DNA of 64,000 nt from Calycina herbarum (Eukaryota > Ascomycota > Leotiomycetes > Helotiales > Pezizellaceae), in contig LLEY01000085.1 in assembly GCA_001414485.1 (NCBI GenBank), positions 209,009 through 273,008 of the forward strand, written 5' to 3'. The notes beneath the pieces were generated by a model. The model saw only the letters and a list, made by a program, of their open reading frames with translations. It had not been told where the DNA came from and ran no database searches. This document shows, piece after piece, positions 13,001-24,452 of the stretch. Each line of letters begins with the position of its first letter. Position 1 is the stretch's first letter. Both the position numbers and the translations under genes were made by a program.

Positions 13001-16000
13001 TATTTACCTTACTATTAGATCTCTATAAATATACAGTTATACTATTTAGATTATATAACGTACTAGCTATATACTAGAGATAAAACAACGATATTTTAGA
13101 GAATCTTCTAGAAGTAATAGTAATCTATTATCTAGATAATATTCTAATCTTCTTAGAAAAAGAAGAAGAATATAAAAGATATATAAAGAAAGTTCTATAT
13201 TAACTACTTAAAGTAGATTCCTATCTTAAACTTTCGAAATACGAGTTTAAAGTAACTTAGATACTTTTCCTAGAATAGGTATTTAGCTTAGAGAAAATAG
13301 AAATAGATCTAGTAAAAATCTAAGACATTCTAAACTAGAAGTTACTAGAAAATATAAAGGATATATAGTTCTTCTTAGGATTTATAAACTTCTATTATCT
13401 ATTTATTAGAGACTATACGAAGATTATTAAACTAATATTAGTATTAGTTAAAAAAGCTATTAAATTTATTTAAAGTAAATAAGCTAAGAAGGCTTTGCAA
13501 AGAATTAAGATAAGATTTATAGAAAAACCTATTTTATATAATTTTAACGTAGATAAACCTAGTATAGTAGAAATAGACGCTTTAGATATAGTAGTAGATA
13601 TAATCTATCTATAACTAAATAAAAAGAGAAAGCTTATATCTATTATATACTACTTAAAAACATTTAATCTAGTATAATAGAACGATAGTATCTTTAATAA
13701 AGAATTACTTATTATAGTACTAACTTTAGAATACTAGAGAATCTATCTATAGAGAGTAAAGTATCTAGTTATAATTCTATCTAATTATAAGAATTTAAGA
13801 ATATTTACTATAATAAAAGAACTTATAACTAGATAACTAGTAAGATAGTCTAAAATATTATTAGGATTTAATATTATTATATATTATATAAATAGAACGT
13901 TAAACACTTAAGTCGATACTCTTAGCTAGAAACCCGGGTATAAAGGAAACAAAGAGTAAAAGGATTATAATTCTAAAAAATCTTAAGAATAGAGATCTTA
14001 CGTCTATATTTTACGAAGTTACTACTATAATAGAACAACTCTAGGAACCTTAGTATAATAAAATTAAGAAGATATTCAGCTTAAATAGCTAGAAAGTTCT
14101 ACTAAGCGTAAGAAGCAGAGGAATAAAAAATAGACTTATCTCTTATAATAATAAAGTTTTTATTCTAGATAGAATTATAAAAGAATTTATTAAAGAATAG
14201 TATAAGTTACTAGTATATAAACACTAGGGAATTTAAAGAACTCTCTAGTATATAAAGTAGAACTACTATATTAATAGGTTATTAGTAGTAGTTAAGAAAG
14301 TAATAGTAGAGTATAATACCTATACTAGGAATAAGGCTTCTTACTATATACTATATAGACAGATAAATACTACTCTAATACTATAAATACCTTAGAAATC
14401 GATTTCTTAGGATTTTATTATTAAGTTACTAAAATCTAAAGATCTAATAATAGAAGTTAAATATAACTTAATCCTAGTTATTATAGAATAACTTACGAAA
14501 TATATAATCTTAGTACTATATATAAAGTTAAGTATAGCTAAGGAATTAGTATTTGTATTCCTTAAAGAAGTAGTCTTATAACATAGACTACTAGAAGAAA
14601 TACTCTCTAATAGAGATAAACTCTTTATTTCTAAGTTTTAGATTACTCTTATAGAATAACTAGGTATAAAAAGAAAGCTTTCTATAGCTTTTTATCTATA
14701 AATAAATAGAGGAAACGAATATATAAATTAGGTAGTTAAAACATATCTTCGTTATTATATAAACTACTAGTAAAACAACTAGGTAGAACTACTACTCTTA
14801 GTATAGTTTACTTATAATAGTTTAGTAATAGAAATAACACTTGTTATACTATTCTACGCTAATTATAGGTATAAATTAACAGTGTATTAAGAACCGCTGT
14901 CTATAACTATTAACAACTAGCTTACTTATATTTAGATCTTAAAAATTAAGGAATTATATAAAGAACTAGTAGAGGACTTATAGTTTATAGCTAAACGAAA
15001 TATATACTACTATAATAAACGACGTAGTTAGAAGCTAACGCTAAAAGAGAGAGATAAAGTCTACTTAGTATAAAAGAATATTAATATAAAAAGACTAAGT
15101 AATAAACTAGATTATAAGAAACTTAGACTATTTAAAATCAAACGAGTTAGAGAATCTTTAAATTATAAGTTAGCGCTACTAAGAACAACGAATATCTATC
15201 TAGTATTCTATATATTCTTACTTAAACTAGTATTATCAGAGGTACTACTAGCCTTATTTACGGAAATTTAACTAGTAAACCTAAACGCTAAGTACGAAGT
15301 TGAAAGGATTCTTAACTATAGACTTATTAAAGAACAAGTTAAGTACTTAATTAAATAGTTAGATTACCTATATTTAGAAAATACTTAGGAACTAAAAAAC
15401 AACCTTAACTATTACCTAGTAGAACTTCAGGAATTCCACTAGTAAAACCCAGGGTTACCTATATCTCGTAGTTAGAAGCGTAGCAGGAGTAGAGTAATAT
15501 TTCGTTATAAACTATTTTAATACTTTTTATAAGAAGTATTCGTTCTTCTTTCTTCTTCTATACAGGGTAGGATATAATAAAAAAGAAAGGATATCGCTAG
15601 TACTCTGACCGAGTTTCTTAGCTTATACTTAAGCGTACGAACACGCTAGTCTAAGAAGAGAATAGTGTTACGAATCACGATTACGTAGTAAGTAGTCTAG
15701 ACAGCGCTCTAATAGAATAAGATACGACATCTAGAAATAGAAGGTAGTATAAGAGGAAATCAGTAATACGAAAGATATTTAAGGGTTTTAGGATTTCATT
15801 ATTAGGTAACTGTTAGAAGTCACGTGATAGATCCTCTTAGATCTCTTAGAGGATCTAGAGAGATCCGGGGATCTAAGCTTATATAGGGATCTAGGTAGTA
15901 CGAGAGGTTCTATATAAGACTAGCACGTCTACTATTAGATAGAAGCTTCGTACTTAACTTAGTTATTAATCTTATTATCTTATTTAATATCTTTAATATA

Positions 16001-16110
16001 AGTAACAAGTTCACTTCTAAGTAAATAACCCGGCGTATCTATACTTCTTATTAGTATATTAACCTTCGAGACTTAGTTACTTTTGTTTAGTTTGTTTAAG
16101 TTTCGTTATA
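10026..16110 (+). mobile_element. Chromovirus copy 2, 5' end missing, RIP-inactivated
   Basis: The sequence starts inside gag, at the point matching about 3,400 in copy 1, directly after the 3' LTR of copy 1. It continues through a zinc knuckle (about 10,866-10,910), protease (about 12,130), reverse transcriptase with the Tyr-Leu-Asp-Asn relic (13,129-13,140), integrase (14,300-15,000) and chromodomain (15,290-15,430). It ends in a 445-bp LTR (15,666-16,110) preceded by a purine tract. The 5' LTR and leader are absent. All frames are riddled with TAG/TAA. Confidence 0.85.
15666..16110 (+). repeat. 3' LTR of chromovirus copy 2 (U3 type B)
   Basis: It starts TGTTACGAATCACGATTACG and ends GTTATA. 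The 3' half matches the other gypsy LTRs. The 5' half matches the minus-strand LTR at 19,391-19,837 but not copy 1. Confidence 0.88.
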
Positions 16111-19100
16111 AGAGTCTACTTTTATAAGTCGTTATAAAACTTCTTTAATATATCTCTTATATTCTTCTTCTTTTTCTAAGAAGATTAATATATTATCTAA
16201 ATAATATATAATAGTAACTCTTAGTAGGTCTTCTAGAATACTATTATTCTATCTCTAATAAGTAGCTAGTATATTAGTTAAACTAAAAGACATTACTATA
16301 TACTTATAGAGTTCTAATAGTAAGACGAAAGCTATCTTCTATTTATAGCCTATCTTAATTCTAATTAAGCTATAGACGTTTTATTAATCTAATTTCGTAA
16401 ACTTCTTTACTTAACCTAACTTGTTCTATAAGTACTAGCTTATTAGTAATAAATAAGTATTCTTAATTATTATATTATTTAGTTCTTAGTAATTAATATA
16501 TACTTATCTATTTAGATCGTTCTTTTTCTTAATAATAAGTATATTTAAGAAGATAGGTAATTTAGATTTTTAAATATATCTCTTCTTTATCTCTTATTAG
16601 ATATAACTTTCTAATAAAGCTAAGTTATTCTAGTTATATAGTTGAAGCTTCTACTTTCTAAGATTATAATCCTCTTTTAATTTAATCTTATAATCCTATA
16701 AGCGATATTCTAGAAGAGTCTATATATCTTCTAGGTTTTTAAACAATCTTATAAATTCTCTATACTATATAGGTATTTCGTTATTAGCTTTTCTACTAAC
16801 TTGTAAAGAACTCTAGACTAGGTGTTCTAACGTATTAGAAGAGGTAGTACTAACCTCGTTCTAGCTTTATAGTTAAAAATATAACCCTATGTATTTATAT
16901 CGACTAAAGATTACTATCTAAGCCTTCTAATCGATATCTAGATTATATTCCTAAATCTATAGTATACTAAGTATTACTTTCTTACTTTCTATTTTAATAA
17001 TATTAAATTATATATCTAAATAGTATTCTTTAATATTAACTTTTATTAGAATAGTTTACTAATTAATAATTCTATTCTAGTATATAACGTCTATTCTATT
17101 AACTACTCTAAGGTAGTATAGCTTTATACTATTAATCGAGACGTTTAGCTTCTTTAGAGCTATTAGAGAAAGGAAATTACTTATTACTCTAGAGTTAATT
17201 ATAACTCGGAGTTCCTTTCTTTATATCCTCGTAGTTATAATTAACTGATTTTCTCTAGAGATAGCGTTTAATTCTTTTTTTATAAAGTATACTTTAAATC
17301 TCCGCTTATCTCTATCTTTTCTACTAGATTTTAGAAAGAAGATTACTTTCTCTGAATCTATAGAGACTACCTTATATATTAATCTATATTCTATAGTCTA
17401 TTCTAGTTCTAGTAAGGTTCTAATAAATCGTTTCTCTATAGACTAGTTAGATATAGTACTTAGATAATATCGTATCTATTTAGCTATAGTTCTATTTATT
17501 ATTTTAATAGACTATAACTCTCTAACTATTAGATAGTAAAGTTCTCTTTATACTATCTCTATTTCTTATTTAATATTATATTCGTTTATCTCTTAAAAGA
17601 TTATACTAAATAACCTTTTAGTTCTAGGATTTTAGAATATTACTCTAATATTACTAACTAAAGTAACTATAGTATATTAGCCTCTTATTTCTAGTATTAT
17701 TTTCTTATTATCAGGTAATATACCTAAGAAACTAGGTTTTAGTCGTCTTATAAAATCTCTAGAACTCTACTACTACTATAAGCTGGTTTCCTTCTAAAAG
17801 TCTACAACTATCTATATATCTCCTATTATAAGCTAACTAGATATCTTAACCTATCTCTAACTATGTTTAGGTTCTTTAAACTTAATAGTTTCTTAGCTTA
17901 TAATTAAGCTAACTATAGTTATTATATCAGGGTTATTCTTAGTAATAGTATATATTATTAGAAAAGTAGGTTTAATACTCTAAGTAATATAAGAGTTCTA
18001 GAAGTTAGACTTCTAGTTATCTATATATACCTATCGATTCCCTTGTTTAAATATTCTAGTAAAAGCCTAAGTTTCTCTAACTCTAGAACCTATATCTCTA
18101 ACCTCTTCTTCTAATCTAGAAGATAAGTCTAATAATTCTAAAGAATTAGTTAATAGTAGTGATTTATACTCTACTTAAAGAGGTAGTTCCTATTCTATTT
18201 CTAATTATATATTATAATACTTTTTAAAGAGTAGTTCTCTATTATCGTTAGTGTTCTATACCTTACTAACTTATAACTCGATTCCTTTATTATACTCGAT
18301 TTATATACTATATTCTCTAGCTTTAAGCTTAGTATCTATAAGTTCGATTTAATTAAATACTACTACTTCTATTTAGATAGTAGTATTAACCTATTTCTTT
18401 CTCTTCTAAGACTTCGTTTTCTTCTAGCTATAATTAGTTATCTTATAACCTAGTTTACTATAGGTATAACAGAGTTGCTAGTCTCGTTATCGGTTACGTT
18501 TCTTCTAAGAAAGTCTGTTTCTTTCTAGAAAGGTCTTTTTCTATATAGTATTTACCTCCTTACTATACTTATTAGTATAGGCGTGCTTCTACTTCTCTAG
18601 TCTCTTACTCTTCTCTCTATATCTAAGGTTACTCTTTCTAAATTTATATAGACGGTTATCTAACTAAACAACCTCCTCTATTATATCTATAATAGTTTAG
18701 AATTATATGTTTTATTTAGCTATTTCCTTATAAATATATATCTTTAATCCTCTATAAAAGAGTTTTATAAGAGCGATAGTATTCTATTCTAATTTCGTCT
18801 TATAATATTAGAATTTATTAGTATAATCTATTACTAATCTAGTTTAGTATAAATCTAAAAGCTTATATATAGTAGTCTAGATTATATTAAAGTCTCTAAA
18901 GACTTTTCTAATAGTTGCTTTAAATCCTCTCTAAGATTTAAATATAATTTTAGTTATCTTTATAGATCTAGCTTTATTCTCGTTTCTAAAGAAGTCTTCT
19001 AAATATAGCTAGGCCTATTCTAATACTAATTCTCTAAAGTAAGAGATTATAAAGATAAATCGCGAGTTATAATTACCTTCGAATTTATCTAAGTTAAAGT

Positions 19101-19837
19101 TAAAGTAGATATCTATCTAAAGAAGGAACGAGTCGAGTTTCTTACGTTTCCTATAATACGTGTCTAATATCTTAACCTTAATAGATTTAAGTACTTTAAC
19201 TTTATAAGATTTAGAAGCGTCTAGTATACTAACGTTGTCGTCGTTCCTAGCTGATTATATACTAGTAGGTGTTCCTCTAGTAGTACTCCTAGATATTCTT
19301 ATAACGTTGACTCGACTAGTATTTAAGCTAGTAGTAGCAGCGGGGGTTGCTAAGGCTATAGTAACTAAACTTCTAAACAGGTGCTTAAAGTATAACAAAG
19401 CTTAGATAAACTAAATAAAGATAACTAAGTCTCGATAGTTAGTATATAGATAAGAAGTACAGATACGCTAGTTCGTTTACTTAGAAGTAAACTCGTTACT
19501 TATATCAAAGATATTAAATAAGATAATAAGATTAATAACTAAAGTTAAGTATAAAGCTCCTATCTAATAGCAGATATACTAGTCTTATATAGAACCTTTA
19601 TCCTCTTTTAGATCTTCCTAATCCTAAGAATCCTTACCGGATCCTTAGTATCCTAAGCTCTAAGGTAACCGAGGTCACGTGCTTCTAATATAACTCTAAT
19701 AGTAAGATCCCAAAGTTCTTAAATACTATATATTTCTAGACTTCCTCTTATATTACCTCTCTTTCCTAGATACTCGTGTCTTATTCTATTAGAGCGCTGT
19801 CTAGACTACTTACTACGTCTTTATATAATTCGTAACA
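16111..19837 (-). mobile_element. Chromovirus copy 3 on minus strand, 3' half missing
   Basis: Reading leftwards from its 5' LTR (19,837-19,391), the element shows gag (about 19,250-18,380) with a knuckle relic near 18,430-18,480, protease near 17,190, and reverse transcriptase up to the Tyr-Leu-Asp-Asn relic at about 16,191-16,216. It then breaks at 16,111 against the LTR of copy 2. The rest of reverse transcriptase, RNase H and early integrase (about 1.5 kb judged from copy 1) is not found here. The minus-strand integrase piece at 325-2,863 may be its remote end, but the two do not join precisely. Confidence 0.82.
19391..19837 (-). repeat. 5' LTR of chromovirus copy 3 (U3 type B)
   Basis: The reverse complement starts TGTTACGAATTATATAAAG and ends GTTATA. 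Its 447 bp are close to the LTR at 15,666-16,110. Confidence 0.87.
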
Positions 19838-20133
19838 CCTATCTAATAGTAGACGTGCTAGTCTTATATAGAACCTTCGTTCTCTAAGTATATTACCTAT
19901 ATCACTTGTATTACTTATATCGCTTACGATTAAGATAATATAGGCGATATAGGCGATTACGTTATATAACCGCACGTGACTTCTAATAGTCTTATAATAG
20001 TAAGATCCTAGAACTCTTAAATACCTTTCGTATTACTAATTCCCTCTTATATTACCTTCTATTCCTTAGATATTATATCTTATTCTATTAGAGCGCTGTC
20101 TAGACTACTTACTATATTCCGTGATTTATAACA
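19838..20133 (-). repeat. Truncated gypsy LTR interrupted by copy 3
   Basis: The reverse complement begins TGTTATAAATCACGGAATAT at 20,133 and runs through U3 into the shared segment, stopping inside it at the copy-3 LTR. Copy 3 therefore probably inserted into an older LTR. Its U3 holds a degraded short-unit repeat resembling the GCGAGCGAC repeats of the LTR at 30,386. Confidence 0.75.
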
Positions 20134-20915
20134 CTTAGCTAAAGTACTAAAAGAGGTGATATTTAGCGGTTCAGAGCTCTTAGAGGGGAATAAAGAGGTG
20201 AACTAGACCTCTTAAGGTAAAGAGTAAGGGTTATTAACGTCTATAATAGTAGAGTAAAAGAGAGGTAAAGATAGAATAAAAATATAAGGTTATACTTTAG
20301 TTCTTTAAGAAAAAGAAAGAGATATCTAGTTAACTATATAGAATAACTCCTAGTAGTAAGATAAGAGAGAAAGAGAAGTGCTGTTCTCCTAGCTTCTCTA
20401 ACCTCCTTCTTTTTAACCGACTTACCTTGTTTTACCTACTTTTTACTTACTAATATACTTCTAAAACCTTAGTAAATATAAAGAAAGTTAAATATCACTA
20501 CTAAGTATCTATTCTCTATACTAATCTTATATCTAAGTTTTGAAAAAGTTTTAACTATTCTTTATTAGGTAGCTTTAAAAGTGGGGTTAGGAGCGATAAG
20601 AACGAGTTTAAAAGAAGTGGATTTGATTAAAATCGCGGTATTAGACACCTGATTTGGCCCATCTATTGGTTTGCGTAATACCTCGTATAGCGGAACACCA
20701 TAGAACAGATGGCGCGGCCGATTATAAACATGACGGAAGAATTGGCAGCACTACAAAGTACGGAACCTAGTTCAAATATTGCGAAGGAAACTAAGAAGGA
20801 CCACTGTTGTTTTGTTGTCAGCAACGTGAATCAACTTCATGTTTTTCGTAGGCGTACCTTGATCTTGAAGTGTGTGTAAACCTTCCCCGTTAAGGGCTGT
20901 GGAGCCGCTCTATAT
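20134..20915. other. Transition from TA-rich to GC-balanced DNA; no gene seen
   Basis: Bases 20,134-20,630 are TA-rich, RIP-like and unassigned. Composition switches to gene-like DNA at about 20,630. The rest of the MFS transporter would be expected here, but I see no transporter coding sequence. Confidence 0.6.
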
Positions 20916-21372
20916 TCATATTAGCTTCCCGTTCAACGAGTTTAATGGCGTTGCAGAGTTTAAGCAAAAGAGTTCAATGTACCTTCCGAATTGGTATGCA
21001 CTGGCGTACCAACCGAAATCTGGGAGAGAATGAAACTTGTTCGTAATAATTGGGATAGCCTGAACATCAAGAAGTTTAACGGTCAGCAAGGAACATCCCC
21101 TCTTCGCATCAAATAGAAGCAAAATGGAAGATTACAGTGCCTATAACCATGGTATCCAACAACACCAGGAAGCCTGCCATGGCCACGCTGGCAACGACTA
21201 TCCACAGCTTGAAGCCAGTAAGATATTTGATTTCATCAATCTCCCCCCCATTTTGCTGAGACTCAGGTTCAGGCTCAGCTTTCTGCGAAAGCTCCAGGTC
21301 TGTTTCGTTCTGCTCTTGCTTTTCTTTTCCTGTGGCGGAAGCCAATCCTTCGTTGTTGGTCTGCTTCTCCAT
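20916..21372 (-). pseudogene. Truncated MFS drug/toxin efflux transporter relic
   Basis: The first exon (21,372-21,136, 79 codons) has an acidic Gln/Glu-rich cytosolic tail followed by the first membrane segment, including FKLWIVVASVAMAGFLVLLD. A splice (21,135-21,060) leads to AIPIITNKFHSLPDFGWYAS, the typical loop between helices 1 and 2 of fungal DHA-type 14-helix efflux pumps. A further piece ends in …LNGKLI and a stop at 20,916. Only about 130 of the usual 550 or so residues remain, and the gene is cut off towards the transposon block. It is divergent from the P450 at 22,037, so it was plausibly the exporter of the same pathway. Inactivity is inferred from the truncation. Confidence 0.75.
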
Positions 21373-22036
21373 GATGCTGAACTGGTGGCGTTCGCAAGCT
21401 CGTGGACGACTGTTAAAACGCATGAATGCCAGAGAGAACTAAGCGGGGGATCTACACGCCCCGGTAAAATCGTGGTGTAGAATGAGGAAGAATCCTTCCA
21501 AATTCATCCAAATGCCAAAATTTGTTGATACCTGCTAGGAGATGGCACAGCTTCGTTTAAAGAGCATCTACCGGGAAATTTACCCCGGGTTGAGTTGCAT
21601 TTGGGAGGGTGTTGTATTAATTAATTGACTGCAGGCGGTACTGATAGAAGACGGGAGTGGCTTATTGGCGGACGTCTTAAATCGGCAATCCGGCACCACC
21701 ATTTATCTGCTGGACAGGGTGGGTGGATTTCTGGATTTCTTGTTACACAAAAGGCTCAAGTCTGCTACGCCTCAAACATGCCTACAAACGCAACACACTC
21801 CAACACTTCAACATCAACATCAGGCATCAATACCAAAACCAACACCGATAGACTATAGATCCCTATCCCTTTCTACACCGAAGAATCAATGCCCCTCTTT
21901 CTCTCACTCCTCACGTTGATATTGACACTCAGTAAACTTCCCACGTTCCCAGCTCTACTCACTGCTCACTGCGGCGCTTGATTTCGAAAACTGCCAATAG
22001 AGCTTCCCCAACTTGCCATTAGGTATCATACAACAA
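21373..22036. promoter_or_regulatory. Divergent intergenic region between MFS relic and P450
   Basis: About 660 bases separate the two divergent starts and presumably hold both promoters. There are CG-rich triplets such as CGGCAATCCGG near 21,680, of the kind Zn2Cys6 factors can bind, but nothing proves a site. The short reading frames here (for example 21,625-21,858) look spurious. Confidence 0.4.
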
Positions 22037-23742
22037 ATGGAACTTTTTACTACTCTGTCATCATGGCAAACTATCGCAGCGACCGCTGCTGTTTATTTTT
22101 GTAGTCTTATTTTCTATCCTTTGTTCCTTCATCCCCTTACAAAATTTCCGGGTCCAAAACTGGCAGCCATCACGCGGTATTATGAAGCCTATTTTGATCT
22201 CATCCAAAATGGTCAATATAATTTCAAAATCACGGAGATGCACAAGAAATATGGTATCTCTCACTGCTAGTCCCCCTTTTACAACCCCATTTAACACTTC
22301 ATTTTTCGCTAGGCCCAATTGTCCGCATTAGTCCTTACGAACTCCATGTCATCGACCCTGCCTTCCACCATACCCTCTATCGTCATGATGGACATTGGGA
22401 TAAATACGCGTGGAATTACGATGCCTTCACAGCCAAAGGCGCGACCATCTGCACCCCAGAGCACGACCTCGACAAGGCACGTCGGGCACCTCTGAATTCC
22501 TTCTTTTCGAAAGCGAAGGTATCTAATCAGCAAGATATGATCAATCGAAATATTGAAAAGCTATGCGACCGGCTATCCAAACTTTCCAAAACCACCGTTA
22601 ACCTTGGTGCTGCTATCAGTGCCTTCGCTCAAGACGTCCCCACCGAATACATTCTTGGAAGGAATTACCATAGTCTTGACCACGAGGATTTCAACATTGC
22701 ATTGACTGGTGTTTTCCAAAACAACGGTCATATTTGGCATACCACGAAGCATGTAAGGTGGTTTGGTCCTTTGATGAAGTCGATACCGGTGGACTGGGTT
22801 GCGAAAGTGGCAGACGAGAACACCAAGACTTTCTTTAGCTACTTAAAGGTATGACAGTATCACAAAAATGTGGGTTTTCATTTGCTTATTGGAATTCAAC
22901 ATAGATTATGGAACAAGATGCCCGAGATCTCATGACTGCCGCATCCACCTCTGCCACCGACGAGATGGGCCCACGAACCATAGTGAACGGAATACTAGAA
23001 AGTGATCTTCCTCCAACCGAAAAGACTTTCCCCAGGATTTATGATGATGTTTTGACCGTGGGTGGTGCGGGTTTCGAGACAACCGCCAGTGTCCTACGAT
23101 TAATCATATTTCATGTTTTCAGCAATCCAGAAATTATCCAACGACTGCGGAATGAGTTGGCACAGGTCTCGTCGGGATCTTCTGAGGCTATTAAGTTGGC
23201 CCAATTGGAACAACTACCTTATTTGACGTCGGTGTTGATGGAAGGCTTACGTCTAAGTCCAGCTGTTGCATCGCGTTTACAGCGCATTTCTGATAAGGAG
23301 TTGGTATATGGCGAGTGGCGAATACCTCCTGGTACGCCCGTCGGCATGACAAACCTGTTCATGCATACCGATGAGGCCCTTTACCCCGACCCAATGCGCT
23401 TCAATCCGGATCGATGGATGGATCTTGATGCGAGGAAGGCGCTGGAGAAGACATACGCTCCTTTTTCGAAAGGTACCAGAATTTGTCTCGGCATGCAGTA
23501 AGTTTACCCACGGCTCGCTGGTTTCATTTTCATGATGATTATTTGCTGATACTTTGCTATATAGTTTTGCATGGGCTCAGATGTATATGGCCATGCCCGC
23601 TCTGATTCAACGTTTCAACTTTCAATTTCAGGGCACGAGTTCGAAAGACTTCGAGTGTGTAAGTGATCAGTTCATTATTGGAACCAAAGAAAACGGTAAA
23701 TTGTTTGCTTTCGTCACCCCTTATCAGACCTATGATACATAG
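22037..23742 (+). CDS. Cytochrome P450 monooxygenase (complete)
   Basis: Four exons (22,037-22,253; 22,313-22,848; 22,905-23,497; 23,565-23,742) join in frame to 507 residues, normal for a fungal microsomal P450. An N-terminal membrane anchor is followed by the hinge KFPGPKLA. Then come a C-helix region with HDLDKARRAPLNSFFS, the I-helix oxygen-binding segment GGAGFETTAS, the K-helix ExxR as EGLRLSP, the FNPDRW segment and the haem loop FSKGTRICLG with its Cys ligand split from the next codons by the last intron. All catalytic motifs are present and I see no stop, so it may still be functional. It resembles trichodiene-oxygenase-like P450s of secondary metabolism. The substrate is unknown. 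The ATG at 22,037 was chosen over an upstream TTG because it directly precedes the anchor. Confidence 0.92.
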
Positions 23743-24452
23743 GGTATATTTTATTGGGCACGGATTCGGAATTAGGTTATTAGTAGGGAATTCTTCTCAG
23801 CACTCTTTTCTCGGCTTATGCCAACCGTTGAGTTGATAAAAATCTTGCTCTTATTAAATTAATAGTGTAGTTTATTGTTTAATATTTGATGTCCGTAATT
23901 ATCAGATAGCTTCAAATAACTACTTCATCCGGTTGCCCACTAGGAAAGAATTTCAGTGATCTTAAGCCAATTACCATAATGAACCCAAAATATGCTTCTC
24001 ACGGTGGCCATCCCTCACAGCTTAGCCTGGGACCACGCTTGTTAGACTTGTCATGAGAGAACGGCCCCCTAATAAGCGAGGTGTCCCTTACCAAAAACCC
24101 AACTCAACACGCTCTCAAAGTTGCAGCGACTTACTATATTATTATCACTGGAAGACAATTAGGGGCAAGGGTGGGAGTGGCAGGGAAGCAAGCCGAAAGC
24201 CAGAAAGAAAAAAAGTAGAAAATCAATCACATGGTACAAGATTGAATTGAGCGAATAATAATTGAGTATTTAGAAATGACTGAAAAAGTGCTATAGCTAG
24301 CGGCCTGACGCAATCCAGTCCTGCCAAAGGACTAAGAATCCAAGTAAGAACCAATCATGACACGGGAACTCAATTCGATTGAAAAAAGAAAGGCGAACAT
24401 CAGAAATAAAATTGTGAAATGAACGCGACAAATGAATGCCCTTCCTTGACAA
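23743..24452. other. Intergenic, tail-to-tail region
   Basis: About 700 bases lie between the converging ends of the P450 and the glutathione transferase. The small reading frames are not convincing. Presumably this holds only 3' untranslated regions and terminators. Confidence 0.5.

Noticed and set aside
21625..21919. Overlapping plus-strand frames between MFS relic and P450
   Set aside because: Low-complexity Thr/His-rich readings in a promoter region, without homology I recognise.
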